This document shows positions 39,113 to 48,330 of a stretch of DNA of 59,329 nucleotides, piece by piece. The position numbers were made by a program, and so were the translations under genes. The notes below the pieces were generated by a model, which was not told where the DNA came from, made no database searches, and was given only the letters and a program-made list of their open reading frames with translations. Position 1 is the first letter of the stretch; the number at the start of each line of letters is the position of its first letter. Origin of the DNA: a virus; the IMG/VR virus record IMGVR_UViG_3300009034_000040, positions 1 through 59,329 of that record. The stretch is one strand, 5' to 3'.

Positions 39113-40642
39113 TCATATCACCTTACTATTACAGAAACGCTTATTTAAGCATTCCCCTTGTTCAGTCTTGAAAGAACAGTTACCTTCATAACTGCATTTA
39201 GCTCCAGTAGACTTTACAATTTTCTTTACAGAAGTAATAACTTTCTTACTGCTCTCATGCTTAACTATAGGAACGTTACCTAGCCTTGCACTAGCAATCT
39301 TACAGTACTCTTCATTAAGCTCTATTCCTATCCACTTACGGTTAAGTCTCTGAGCAGCTATACAGGTTGTACCACTACCTACAAATGGATCTAAAACTAT
39401 TCCGTCTTTGTGGCATCCTAATTCTATAAGATACGCCATAAGTTTAATAGGCTTAACTGTAGGATGAACATTTTGTTGTTTGCTTACTCCTGTTCCTTTT
39501 GTTCTATGAGCACCATTTGAGCATTTATGTAAAGATTGGTCGCCAAAATTACCCATTGTCCGTTTCTCTTTAATTGTTAAATCTTCAAGTCCATCATTGC
39601 GTTCTTGTTTGCTCGCCTTCGGCACATCCAAAAACCCATGATGCTCAGCCCAAGCATCTAAGTCAAAGTAACGACTCTGATCGCCCGTATCATTATAACC
39701 CCTTTCTGTAGGTAAAACATCATATAAGTTATATATTCCTTTACTTCCAGTCGGAGGTAAACTGCTTCCCTTCACTTTCTTACTCTTTGTTATTTTCCCC
39801 GTGTCTAAAGCTTTATCACTCACTAAAAGATTACTTGGGAACCGTCCTTGAATATTAGGTTTACTAAGTAATGCTTTATCTCCAGTTACACCAAAGTTTT
39901 CAGTAGCTCCCACAGTTTTTGAATGTCTTCCTTGCCATCCTCGTTTAGTAGGATCAGTTTTCCAATTACACGGTATCCTACAAGCATCCACATTAATAGC
40001 TCCCGTTCCATGCTTCAACACGTTATCAACTATAGTCTTCTCGCTTAACGGTTTGTTCACCATAAGTATACATTCTAATGCTGGTTTTAATCCTGTAATG
40101 GATTTCCAACCTTGCCATTTCTTAGAACCTTCACATACTGGTTCAGTAATTGCTCCTACTTTTTGACCATCAGTTTCTTTATATTTTCCATATTTATGTC
40201 CAGCTTCTTCTCCTTTTGTAGAATGTTCATATCCATATCGGTAACGAGGATCAGATTTAACACCGATAGTTTTACGTTTAAGTTTAAACTTTCGATCTAT
40301 CCCCTTACTAACACAGTAAGCTTTCGGAAATCCTGTCTTATAGATCCAACTAACAAAACTCTGTCTAAGTTGAAACCCACACTCTTCTAACATCCTAAGC
40401 ATCCTCCATAACACATCCTGCCTAGGACTACTCATAACAAACGCTAATGCTCCTGGCTTAAGAACTCTATACATTTGTTTAAATGCTTCTATATCTGGTA
40501 AGGCTTTATCCCATAACTTACCCATGAAAGCTATTCCATAGGGAGGATCTGTTACAACATAGTCTATACTATCATTAGGAATAGACTTTAAAACTTCTAC
40601 ACAATCACCGTTATGAATCTTACTTATCCATTCATCTAACAC
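39113..40642 (-). CDS. Beta-class DNA methyltransferase (N6-adenine or N4-cytosine)
   Basis: The 509-residue product has DYVVTDPPYGI (motif IV) near the N-terminus and VLDPFVGSGTTCIAA plus WIGIELNEEYC (motif I and following) near the C-terminus, the beta-class order. The large middle region (about 200 residues) with GAINVDACRIP and WGRFPSNLLVS-like segments is the target-recognition part. A cysteine-rich tail ends the protein. GTG start. No partner nuclease is seen; it probably protects viral DNA together with the C5 enzyme. Confidence 0.9.
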   Translation of the reverse strand: MLDEWISKIHNGDCVEVLKSIPNDSIDYVVTDPPYGIAFMGKLWDKALPDIEAFKQMYRVLKPGALAFVMSSPRQDVLWRMLRMLEECGFQLRQSFVSWIYKTGFPKAYCVSKGIDRKFKLKRKTIGVKSDPRYRYGYEHSTKGEEAGHKYGKYKETDGQKVGAITEPVCEGSKKWQGWKSITGLKPALECILMVNKPLSEKTIVDNVLKHGTGAINVDACRIPCNWKTDPTKRGWQGRHSKTVGATENFGVTGDKALLSKPNIQGRFPSNLLVSDKALDTGKITKSKKVKGSSLPPTGSKGIYNLYDVLPTERGYNDTGDQSRYFDLDAWAEHHGFLDVPKASKQERNDGLEDLTIKEKRTMGNFGDQSLHKCSNGAHRTKGTGVSKQQNVHPTVKPIKLMAYLIELGCHKDGIVLDPFVGSGTTCIAAQRLNRKWIGIELNEEYCKIASARLGNVPIVKHESSKKVITSVKKIVKSTGAKCSYEGNCSFKTEQGECLNKRFCNSKVI

Positions 40643-40973
40643 TTCTATATTTCTCCCTTAATCTTCCTGTTCGAGGTAACACCCGTAGTTTTCTATTACA
40701 ATACCTATAAGGACAGTAAGCAGTATTTAAGTTCTTACCTAACCATCTGATTTGATCTATATGAATTCTACCATGTCTAGAACAAGTAGCATATAGATAG
40801 AATACTCCTTTCCTAATAGAGAAGTGATTCCTAACTAACCCTAGCTTAACTGCTTTCTGTTCTATAGCTTTCTTAGTTCTATCAGGGAACAACTGCATGA
40901 GTTCAGTCCAGCTAACACTGTTATATCTAAGTCTTAACAAAGCTATATCTTGCTTGCTCCATCGTTTACCCAA
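40632..40973 (-). CDS. SANT/Myb-like DNA-binding protein, 113 residues
   Basis: The N-terminus reads WSKQDIALLRLRYNSVSWTE-type helices followed by RTKKAIEQKAVKLGL, the pattern of Myb/GcrA-like helix-turn-helix proteins. The second half is basic with CPYRYCNRK and a TCSRHG motif that may bind zinc. TTG start overlaps the stop of the ligase gene. A transcription or DNA-structure role is likely. Confidence 0.65.
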   Translation of the reverse strand: MGKRWSKQDIALLRLRYNSVSWTELMQLFPDRTKKAIEQKAVKLGLVRNHFSIRKGVFYLYATCSRHGRIHIDQIRWLGKNLNTAYCPYRYCNRKLRVLPRTGRLREKYRSVR

Positions 40974-41826
40974 CTAGATTGCTTCCTATTAACTTCTCCT
41001 CTAAATATTTCTGGTAGTATTTAAACATCTTAATTGGAGGAGTACATATATGCTTCTTAGCTTCTTTACTTATTGATTGAGCAACTAAAGGCATAGCTAT
41101 TTTAACATCTTTAAACTTTTCTAATCCTAAGTCTACAAATACTTTATCTATAGCTCCATATGTCTCTGACTCTGGTAATACAGGAAGTAAAGGCTTATCA
41201 TTTTCGATACGAATCTTTTTAGGTCTAGGTGGGTCATCAAGTTTGGCTTTAGCATAAATATATTCTTTACCGTACCAAGTCTTTAATACAACTCCTTCTC
41301 TACCTTTCTCCTTTGCTAACTTCAACATTTCATCTCTGAACTTTAATAAACTCTTTATACTTCTATGTTTAGATTCTCCCCATTGCTCAACTATTGGAAT
41401 TCTCCACTGATAACAATACTGATAAATTCTGTTATAAGGTAAGAAGTGTTCTTCATTCAAATACCACATGTCAAATATTATATATTCTTCTTTATCATGT
41501 AATTCAAATCTAGCTGGACTCTTACCTTTAGATAGTAATTCACCGAATATTATTAGTTCTGTGTTCCAATCTTTACGTTGATTAAGAAGTAAATCTTTAA
41601 TTTTAGAATATTCTTCAGTTCGTTTTAATATTGCTTGTAAATCCTTAGAGGCTTCTTTCATTCTACGACTAGAAATAATTAGTTTATTCTTTTCATCTAA
41701 CCATGTAGCAATGCATGAACCATCACGCTTCTCAAACCAGTAGATTAATTTACCTAATAAAATTCTAGGATTAGGTCTAATATGATTAATACTGGGTATT
41801 TCTAGATAACTCCATTCTTTACCCAT
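40966..41826 (-). CDS. Polynucleotide (RNA) ligase, nucleotidyltransferase fold
   Basis: The 286-residue product has WFEKRDGS (motif I, KxDG with the adenylated lysine at about 34), IIFGELL (III), YIIFDMWY (IIIa), EGVVLKTW (IV) and YAKAKLD (V). No OB domain follows; instead a helical end, as in Rnl2-type RNA ligases. It may repair tRNA or RNA breaks or join DNA. It lies between polymerase B and a DNA-binding protein, apart from the DNA ligase in the head cluster. Confidence 0.8.
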   Translation of the reverse strand: MGKEWSYLEIPSINHIRPNPRILLGKLIYWFEKRDGSCIATWLDEKNKLIISSRRMKEASKDLQAILKRTEEYSKIKDLLLNQRKDWNTELIIFGELLSKGKSPARFELHDKEEYIIFDMWYLNEEHFLPYNRIYQYCYQWRIPIVEQWGESKHRSIKSLLKFRDEMLKLAKEKGREGVVLKTWYGKEYIYAKAKLDDPPRPKKIRIENDKPLLPVLPESETYGAIDKVFVDLGLEKFKDVKIAMPLVAQSISKEAKKHICTPPIKMFKYYQKYLEEKLIGSNLVG

Positions 41827-44408
41827 GTTACATCACTAACTAAGTTTAATATCTTATCAACCTTATTCTTAAGTCTAGTAAATATACGTATGTAATCTAT
41901 CTGTTTAATAAACCATTGAGGAATTACCATATCTTCAGCGATTGATATATTTCTTAACTTCCATTGTAAAGTTAAATCTACATTAGATTCATATTCCCAT
42001 ATCGTAGGATAAAGTAGATCACTATTGAAAAGAGTAGTTTGTTTTTTATCTTCAGTTAACATCTTAACATATATTGGTAATCGTCTAGGCTTATCGCCTT
42101 GTTCAAAATCAGTATTTAGATATTTATTAGAGTATAGAGCAGAACGTATATGCGCTGGAACAACATATTTTTCTTTTCGTTTCTTTTTAAATATATAATT
42201 CCGAAATGACTCCTTAATCTGTAAGGGATAAGCCAACTCTAGTGGAGTATATTTTTTAGCTTTAAAATCTAGTACTACTCTATCCCAAAATTCTTTAATC
42301 TTTAATTTACCTTCTCCATCAAGAACTATTTTAATTATATGCTCCAATACATACTTTTCTAAATCACTACTATCACTACGAATTATCTCTAAACCTTTAA
42401 AATCAAAGTCTTCCTTCCAACTTTTAATCTCGTCATACACATATTTACCAGCATAGTACTTCTTAGCAATAAGTAAGAACCTACAGTAAATTCTTCTAAG
42501 TCCTATCTCTGAGGGTATTCTGATAATTCTATGTTTTTCTTTGAAATATTTGCTAAGTCCGCTATTAAGTTTACTCTGTAATTCTTGTGCTTCCTTAAGT
42601 AGTGATTCTTGTTCAAACCCGTATATTCCTTTGAGGAGTACAAATATAGAATCGGTGTCTCCATATATCAACTCGTAACCTAATTCTTTAGCAACGTCAT
42701 TTAGACATCTAATACTTTCTCTACCTATAAGAGCTACAGCAGCAGAACATTCTTGTTTAGATAACCGGAAACCATCAAAGTCCATCACTCCATATATAGC
42801 GTTAGTTATCTGCTTAAGATTAAAGATTCTTCTCCACCAAGACTTAACAGCTACTTCATCACCTTTCTTAATTGCCTTAGCGTACTCTGCTTCATACTTA
42901 TCTCTCTGCTTAAAGAAGCTATCTATTAACTGTGGCAGTAATCCTCTAGGATTACGTACAAAGCTATGTATTGTACCATCTTCAGCTTCAATCTTATAAT
43001 ATCCACTACCATCAGCTCTATAGGTTTCTGGACTAATATTAAAGCTTCTCATTATCTGTGGGTACTCTCTCGAAAAGTCTAACTGCACTGCCCACTGGTA
43101 TAGACTAGGTTTAGGCTTAATAACTACAGCACCTAGAAAACTCTTACGTCTAGAACGCTTCTTATGAACACTTCTTAAAGCTACCTTTCTATTTACGAAT
43201 CTCAGTAAAGCTGAATCTAACACTCTGTAATTGCGGAGTACTTCAAAGAACAAAGCTCCAAAGATTCTACGTAAGTCATCAAAGGTTTCTATTAGATCAT
43301 ACTTCTCATCTAGTTCTTTAAGTACCAATACATCGTTAATATTTCTCTTAAAGATTATCTCTGGGTATTTATCCCATGTCTCAGCTGGCGTACCTTTAAA
43401 CAATACTTTCTCCATAGAGAGGTTTTCTGACTCTATTACATGAGCTAAACTATAGGATCGTAATTCAGCACTAGTAAACTTCTTAAAAGCTCTCATTAAA
43501 TCAAACAGTATTCTTCCCTTAATATTGTAGTATCCTCTAGCCCACGTATAACTGTTTAGTGGACTTAGACTTCTAGGATTTAACTTACATGCTTGCATAC
43601 GAGTAACCCACTTAGGAAAGTCGTACCGTTCTAAGTTCCATGCTGTAATTAAATCTGGATCTTTCTCCTTAACTGTTTTAGTTAATCCTTCTAACATAAA
43701 TGCTTCATTAGTAAATCCTTGTACTATATGATTCTTAGATGTAGGTTGGAATATTTCATCAGGTGTTTTATCCTTTAATTGTTTAGGCCAGTTAGTATTG
43801 AGTACCCAATACGTATATAGATGTTCTTCATAAGAATCCCAGAAGGAACACATAGTTACAGGTACTTCTTTACGTAATCCGGTAGAACACATCTTACTAG
43901 AATAATCCTCAAAGTCTATGTACCACTTACGTAAGTTAGCTTTTAGCTCTATAGGTTCTAATTTAAGAGTCTTCCCTTTACCTGTAATACGTACTCCTGA
44001 ATGTATACCTTGATCTATCAAATAACGTAAAGCTAACATTGCTCCTTTAGAAGCATCTGCTTCATAAGTATAGTAAGGCTTCTGTAATCTTTTATATAAC
44101 TTATGATATTTCACATCAAACTCAGATAACCATTTACTAGTAGGGAACTCTAGCTTAGTAAGAGCTTTCTTATTAAGTCCTCTAACAAATGTAGGTACAG
44201 GTTTACAGTACTTATTAAAGTTAAAGTTACTAGAGTTCTTTAGTTCCGTGTAGTCTACCTCATCTATGTAACAGTAAGGTTTGAACTCTACTCTAAAACT
44301 ACGCTTCTTATTGTTCTCATCTCTGCCTATCAAAACTACACATGGTACTTCAGTGTTGCCTTTCTTAACTGTAATTGTTTCTGCTGTAATAAGAGCCAAG
44401 TTTGTCAT
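41802..44408 (-). CDS. polB: Family B DNA polymerase
   Basis: The 868-residue product has the exonuclease motifs WYIDFEDY (Exo I), TAWNLERYDFP (Exo II) and NINDVLVLKEL (Exo III region), and the polymerase motifs QLDFSREYP (A), KQITNAIYGVMDF (B) and YGDTDSIF (C). It should be the replicative enzyme. The C-terminus is helical with no obvious PIP box. ATG start overlaps a cysteine-rich gene. Confidence 0.95.
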   Translation of the reverse strand: MTNLALITAETITVKKGNTEVPCVVLIGRDENNKKRSFRVEFKPYCYIDEVDYTELKNSSNFNFNKYCKPVPTFVRGLNKKALTKLEFPTSKWLSEFDVKYHKLYKRLQKPYYTYEADASKGAMLALRYLIDQGIHSGVRITGKGKTLKLEPIELKANLRKWYIDFEDYSSKMCSTGLRKEVPVTMCSFWDSYEEHLYTYWVLNTNWPKQLKDKTPDEIFQPTSKNHIVQGFTNEAFMLEGLTKTVKEKDPDLITAWNLERYDFPKWVTRMQACKLNPRSLSPLNSYTWARGYYNIKGRILFDLMRAFKKFTSAELRSYSLAHVIESENLSMEKVLFKGTPAETWDKYPEIIFKRNINDVLVLKELDEKYDLIETFDDLRRIFGALFFEVLRNYRVLDSALLRFVNRKVALRSVHKKRSRRKSFLGAVVIKPKPSLYQWAVQLDFSREYPQIMRSFNISPETYRADGSGYYKIEAEDGTIHSFVRNPRGLLPQLIDSFFKQRDKYEAEYAKAIKKGDEVAVKSWWRRIFNLKQITNAIYGVMDFDGFRLSKQECSAAVALIGRESIRCLNDVAKELGYELIYGDTDSIFVLLKGIYGFEQESLLKEAQELQSKLNSGLSKYFKEKHRIIRIPSEIGLRRIYCRFLLIAKKYYAGKYVYDEIKSWKEDFDFKGLEIIRSDSSDLEKYVLEHIIKIVLDGEGKLKIKEFWDRVVLDFKAKKYTPLELAYPLQIKESFRNYIFKKKRKEKYVVPAHIRSALYSNKYLNTDFEQGDKPRRLPIYVKMLTEDKKQTTLFNSDLLYPTIWEYESNVDLTLQWKLRNISIAEDMVIPQWFIKQIDYIRIFTRLKNKVDKILNLVSDVTWVKNGVI

Positions 44409-44632
44409 GCTGGTTGTAAACCATCCTCAAATAATCCACTAATACATTCTTTAATACCATTAAATATTCTTTTAATTAATGGTTTCTTAAACTCTTTAAG
44501 CCAATATCTCCATTCTTGACACTGCTTCCAATTACGTCTAACTTTACCTAAACATGTAACACATTCTACACAATCAACCTTTCGGTAATAACAACTACAA
44601 AGTTTACGTGCTTCTAATTCTTTATCATCCAT
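44405..44632 (-). CDS. Cysteine-rich protein, 75 residues
   Basis: CSCYY, CVECVTCLG and CQEW give six cysteines in the first 40 residues; the rest is a basic helix. Located directly before polymerase B and overlapping the next cysteine-rich gene. Possibly a polymerase accessory. Confidence 0.55.
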   Translation of the reverse strand: MDDKELEARKLCSCYYRKVDCVECVTCLGKVRRNWKQCQEWRYWLKEFKKPLIKRIFNGIKECISGLFEDGLQPA

Positions 44633-44964
44633 GCTTCTCTACTCCAAGGAATCTTAGGTATTGATCCAAATATATCTGTGTCATGTATTAACCATCTATG
44701 AACTACTATACCATGCTCAGGAATACTTCCGTCCTCATATCTATATTTATGCTCTGAACATCTACGGCACTCATGAAATAAAATATCTGGTTTATCTTCA
44801 TCTTTTAGTAATTCTCTGAAATTCCATCTATGATCAACTATGCTACAGATATATCTGTTAAATCTATGATTCCATTTCCTAACTCTATCATTTAACTGAC
44901 AATGTGGGCATAGAGTACAGTAACCATGTTCACAGTAAGCTACACCATCATATACTTCATACAT
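44614..44964 (-). CDS. Cysteine/histidine-rich protein, 116 residues
   Basis: CEHGYCTLCPHC in the first 25 residues and CRRCSEH in the middle indicate two metal sites; the C-terminal third is aromatic with HRWLIHDTDIF. ATG start. Unknown; near replication genes. Confidence 0.55.
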   Translation of the reverse strand: MYEVYDGVAYCEHGYCTLCPHCQLNDRVRKWNHRFNRYICSIVDHRWNFRELLKDEDKPDILFHECRRCSEHKYRYEDGSIPEHGIVVHRWLIHDTDIFGSIPKIPWSREAWMIKN

Positions 44965-45014
44965 TAATACATTACTCCTTATAACTAATAAATAAAGATT
45001 GTGGAGAAAGCTGA

Positions 45015-46148
45015 CTACTCCAGCCAGCCTTCAATCTGATCCTCATCTTCAAGTGTTTCTAGTTGACTTGTTTCTTTAGGTGTCGTTAGTCCTGGAATAG
45101 GCCATATACCGTTAGCAGTTATTACTACATCTCCTTCAGGAACCCAGTTGTCTTCTTCATCCCTAATGTTACTTCGTTTAGTTCTACCAAAGACTATTAC
45201 TTCACTCTGTTCTCCAAAGTCTACCTTTATATGTGGTGGTATTTGCACTCGTACTTGATAGTCTGCTTCTATTCCTGCTTCTGCATCCATCAATCCCATC
45301 CATATAGCTCCCCATGAAGTAGGTCTCTCTAACCCTAGCCAACTAACTACTCCCTTAACAAATATCTTACGATCCCATGCATCCTTGAAAGCTTCATAAT
45401 GTTCCTCTACTTTATCTATGGAAGTCAGTTGTTTACCTATGGTATCTATTATAATCTTATGTATTGCTTCTGGTGTTTGACCCCATTCTTCATTAAGCTT
45501 CTTGAATACACTAGTTGTTTCTTTCGCTTGACTAGAGTTAAGTCTAATATTATCATCTGTATTTTCTTTAACTAATCCGTAAGTCTGGAATGGTGTAAAG
45601 AACGGTATTTGATCCCATGCTCTAGCTAGTCTGTTGTCTTCTGTGTGTATACTACCATATTTAAACTTACTTTCTCCGTTAAGCTTCATGCACCCAAATA
45701 GAGTTCTACTTCTAAGCTTTAGTTTAGGATTTAACGGTTCCATATGTTTAGGATTTTCCTTACCGTAGATATGAGTTCTTTGATCTAGAATTTCATTATC
45801 ACCGTTAATCAGCTGTGCATCTTTAGCAAACTGTAAACCTTCTCGTTCTATAGTATTTCTAGCTTTTTTTCTCATATCTTGTGCTTTATCTCTCATACCA
45901 GCATCACCAGTGATGAATCCGTATACGACTACTGGAGGATTCCTAGGAGTCCATAACTGTCTTTGTTTTTCTCTACGATGTCTATTCATTACTCCGTTTA
46001 CTGCTAAGTGTTCTATATTACCTTTAAACTTACTTGTTTCTAGCTTAGTATATTCTTCATTGAATTCCTTAAGTAATTCCTCTACGTCTATTCCTAAACT
46101 CTTACTTAGTTTTTCTAAACGTTTATGTTCTTTAGTACTAATATTCAT
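45015..46148 (-). CDS. Candidate single-stranded DNA-binding protein
   Basis: The 377-residue product has a helical start (residues 1-40), an NGVMN/PPVVVYGFITGDAG region and a C-terminal half rich in strands (VSWLGLERP, VIVFGRTKRS, VVITANGIWPIPG) that look like OB folds, then an acidic tail (ETLEDEDQIEGWLE) typical of SSB-like proteins. Position between polymerase B and RadA fits. I cannot align it to a named family, so this is an inference. Confidence 0.45.
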   Translation of the reverse strand: MNISTKEHKRLEKLSKSLGIDVEELLKEFNEEYTKLETSKFKGNIEHLAVNGVMNRHRREKQRQLWTPRNPPVVVYGFITGDAGMRDKAQDMRKKARNTIEREGLQFAKDAQLINGDNEILDQRTHIYGKENPKHMEPLNPKLKLRSRTLFGCMKLNGESKFKYGSIHTEDNRLARAWDQIPFFTPFQTYGLVKENTDDNIRLNSSQAKETTSVFKKLNEEWGQTPEAIHKIIIDTIGKQLTSIDKVEEHYEAFKDAWDRKIFVKGVVSWLGLERPTSWGAIWMGLMDAEAGIEADYQVRVQIPPHIKVDFGEQSEVIVFGRTKRSNIRDEEDNWVPEGDVVITANGIWPIPGLTTPKETSQLETLEDEDQIEGWLE

Positions 46149-46420
46149 TACAACACCTCCTGCTCTAACTCTATATTTCTAACACATAACTTTTGTTCGT
46201 TTAAATGAAGATACAAAACCAACTTGTCTTTTAGATAGGGAGCAGATTTCAACCATTTAACTAATGTTTTAATCTGTTCTTTATCTAATTGCATAGTGTT
46301 AGATTGTATTTTTACTGTTTTAAATCCTAGTATTTTACCTAACAATTTCAAACACTCATCACAAACTTTCATATCCCATTCTGTCTTATTTGAACATAAC
46401 AAACATTCTACTTTATCCAT
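46148..46420 (-). CDS. Zinc-finger protein, 90 residues
   Basis: I place the start at ATG 46420 because the upstream ATG at 46426 touches the GGAGGG site. CLLC and CDEC give a zinc ribbon in the first 25 residues; helical remainder (EQIKTLVKWLKSAP). Unknown. Confidence 0.5.
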   Translation of the reverse strand: MDKVECLLCSNKTEWDMKVCDECLKLLGKILGFKTVKIQSNTMQLDKEQIKTLVKWLKSAPYLKDKLVLYLHLNEQKLCVRNIELEQEVL

Positions 46421-46431
46421 TAACATCCCTC

Positions 46432-46590
46432 CTAAGCTAAACTTTCTAATACTTCAAGCAGTTGTTTTAGATACCAATTTTTAAGATCTAGATCATTCTT
46501 TAAATTAAGTAATTGTATTTCTTTCATTAATCCTTGTCGTTCATTACAATCAAGTTCTAGAATGTATGTGATGTTAATATCACCTTTCAT
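46432..46590 (-). CDS. Small helical protein, 52 residues
   Basis: ATG at 46590 seven bases after GGAGGT. The product has a strand start (DINITYILELD) and long helices to the end (LDLKNWYLKQLLEVLES). Its frame continues that of the gene before across TAG, but the strong ribosome site shows independent initiation. Confidence 0.5.
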   Translation of the reverse strand: MKGDINITYILELDCNERQGLMKEIQLLNLKNDLDLKNWYLKQLLEVLESLA

Positions 46591-46602
46591 ACTATCAACC
46601 TC

Positions 46603-46782
46603 CTAAATATTAATAGAAAACAAATCCCATTCATTCTCAGGATGATATTTCCATTTCTTCTTTCCGTCTTTGATTTCAACGAGTCCAGCACCTTGTAAAC
46701 CACTTAGATACTCCTTAGTCTTCTTCATAGTTCTACCCTCTTGAATACAAAACCTAGCAAGAATTACATTAAGTTCTTTCAT
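46603..46782 (-). CDS. Winged-helix-like protein, 59 residues
   Basis: I place the start at ATG 46782, eight bases after AAGGAG; the frame is open to 46878 upstream. The product MKELNVILARFCIQEGRT, then TKEYLSGLQGAGLVEIKDGK, then KWKYHP, is a compact helix-helix-wing plan. Probably a small transcription regulator. Confidence 0.55.
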   Translation of the reverse strand: MKELNVILARFCIQEGRTMKKTKEYLSGLQGAGLVEIKDGKKKWKYHPENEWDLFSINI

Positions 46783-46922
46783 AGTTCCCTCTCCTTTCTC
46801 TTTTAACATCCCTGCTAATTCCATAGTACATCTTCTTCTCATATTACACAACACTTCATCCATACTACCTCTATTCATATATATACCTCACACAATCAAT
46901 CATTCAATCAAATAAAGAGACA

Positions 46923-47078
46923 TCATTGATAAATCTTATAAACATCATAACGATCAGTCCAGATATAAGCTAATACAAAATCTCTATGAAAATCTGATAT
47001 CTCGTAATCCTTTAAAATCATTAATCCTAATACAAAATAATCTGGAAAGGTATCAAGTATTTCTTCAGGGCACTTCAT
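46923..47078 (-). CDS. Small protein, 51 residues
   Basis: ATG at 47078. The product is aromatic and acidic (DTFPDYFVLGLMIL, HRDFVLAYIWTDRYDVY). The frame is open 12 codons further upstream with a GTG. No clear ribosome site, so the start is uncertain. Confidence 0.4.
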   Translation of the reverse strand: MKCPEEILDTFPDYFVLGLMILKDYEISDFHRDFVLAYIWTDRYDVYKIYQ

Positions 47079-47124
47079 TAAATCCACTTCATAATATTTA
47101 TTTTCATGATACTTTTAACGTATC

Positions 47125-47346
47125 TCATTCAGTCACTCTCTCAGTAATAGTAACATCGTTTGGAATTATCTCTATACACCTTCCACAACTACAACATACT
47201 ACAAAACAAGCTACATCTATGTCAAATACTTTATCCTCTGGTCTAATCAAATAGGCTCCTGCTCCACCCTTATTAATGTGTTTCTTAGCTTTCTTACTTA
47301 CTCGTTCCCATAATTCCTCATCAGTTATATTCACATTCATATTCAT
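47125..47346 (-). CDS. Cysteine-containing protein, 73 residues
   Basis: ATG start. A helical first half (EELWERVSKKAKKHI) and a strand-rich second half with CFVVCCSCGRC, a dense cysteine cluster. Possibly metal-binding. Confidence 0.5.
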   Translation of the reverse strand: MNMNVNITDEELWERVSKKAKKHINKGGAGAYLIRPEDKVFDIDVACFVVCCSCGRCIEIIPNDVTITERVTE

Positions 47347-47363
47347 TCACTCTAATAGTAATA

Positions 47364-47570
47364 TCATTTATTTCTATGGTAATTGGTATACTTGATATGA
47401 AAATCAATCATTCTACCTCTAATCATTATTCCTATACCGTATACACGAGATTTAATAAAGTCATTTAGATTAATTTCAAAACTATTTTTCTTTCCGTATA
47501 ATATCTCTATCATTTCACTAGATGATAAATAAATACAACAATAATTATTAGAAGACTTGTGAAATCTCAT
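47364..47570 (-). CDS. Small protein, 68 residues
   Basis: ATG at 47570 overlaps the TGA of the gene before. Strand-rich basic product (NYCCIYLSSSEMIEILYG, GIGIMIRGRMIDFHI). Unknown. Confidence 0.5.
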   Translation of the reverse strand: MRFHKSSNNYCCIYLSSSEMIEILYGKKNSFEINLNDFIKSRVYGIGIMIRGRMIDFHIKYTNYHRNK

Positions 47571-47716
47571 TGAAACACCTCATCCCAGTTAGAATTACTT
47601 AACGCTAAACTTTTAACGCTATTAAATAAAGCTTTTACGTAAAGTTCTTTTGTGCCTTCTATCGTTATTTCTAAGGTATCTCCCTCATATTTATGTTTTA
47701 ATTTAAGTTTTTTCAT
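47567..47716 (-). CDS. Small protein, 49 residues
   Basis: ATG at 47716 overlaps the TGA of the XPF-like gene and its own TGA overlaps the next ATG. The product is a strand pair (KLKLKHKYEGDTLEITIEG) plus a helix (LYVKALFNSVKSLAL). Coupled translation supports it. Confidence 0.5.
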   Translation of the reverse strand: MKKLKLKHKYEGDTLEITIEGTKELYVKALFNSVKSLALSNSNWDEVFQ

Positions 47717-48330
47717 TGAAATACTCCTATCAGTTTTTTACTAGTTTTTAATCTTAAACTTTTAACCTGTTTAGCTAGCCAAACAGGATTAGTAGAACCT
47801 AACTGATATATAGGAACCACTTCTAGTATTCTCTTAGCTGTTTTAGGACCAATAGTTCTTACGCATTGAAGCATTGCCCATCTAATCCGTTCAGGTGTGT
47901 CTTCTTTGATTACTGCTTTAGGAGGGTACATCTTAGTCTTAGAAGCTCCGTACTTAGTGAATAAAGCAGTTATTACTTCAGCAGTTTCATAGATATTATG
48001 AGTACTTATATATGGTAACTTCCACCCTAAAACTATGCTACTTAATATACCAGACACCAATCGGTCTTTATAGTTAATATTACCCTCCACTATTAATAAA
48101 GGTATCTCATAGGTATCCTTTAAGACTTTAATCTGATCCCAGAAGTGACGTTTACCACTTACTACGCTATTAATTAAGTCGTTAACTGTTTTCCTTTCTA
48201 TGCCGACTTTACCAAATATTACATCTCCACTCTCTATAAACTGTTTTTCTACTGCTAAGTGTTTCTGTTCTAATAAAGAGTAGAGTTCTGCTTCTCCTGA
48301 ACCTCGATTATCAATAAAGATTCCGATTAC
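47713..48330 (-). CDS. XPF/ERCC4-like endonuclease with helix-hairpin-helix
   Basis: The open frame is 206 codons. Its N-terminal half reads IFIDNRGSGEAEL, SGDVIF and IERKTVNDLINSV in order: the acid, GD and ERK motifs of ERCC4 nucleases (DxRE is altered to DNRGSGE). The C-terminal half ends with CVRTIGPKTAKRILE, a helix-hairpin-helix. Archaeal XPF cuts branched DNA during repair or replication restart. The first ATG/GTG/TTG in frame is the GTG at 48090, which would remove the whole nuclease domain. At the 5' end there are only GTA and ATC codons, after TGA; ATC at 48327 is nine bases after AAGGGG. Confidence 0.7.
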   Translation of the reverse strand, partial: VIGIFIDNRGSGEAELYSLLEQKHLAVEKQFIESGDVIFGKVGIERKTVNDLINSVVSGKRHFWDQIKVLKDTYEIPLLIVEGNINYKDRLVSGILSSIVLGWKLPYISTHNIYETAEVITALFTKYGASKTKMYPPKAVIKEDTPERIRWAMLQCVRTIGPKTAKRILEVVPIYQLGSTNPVWLAKQVKSLRLKTSKKLIGVFQ

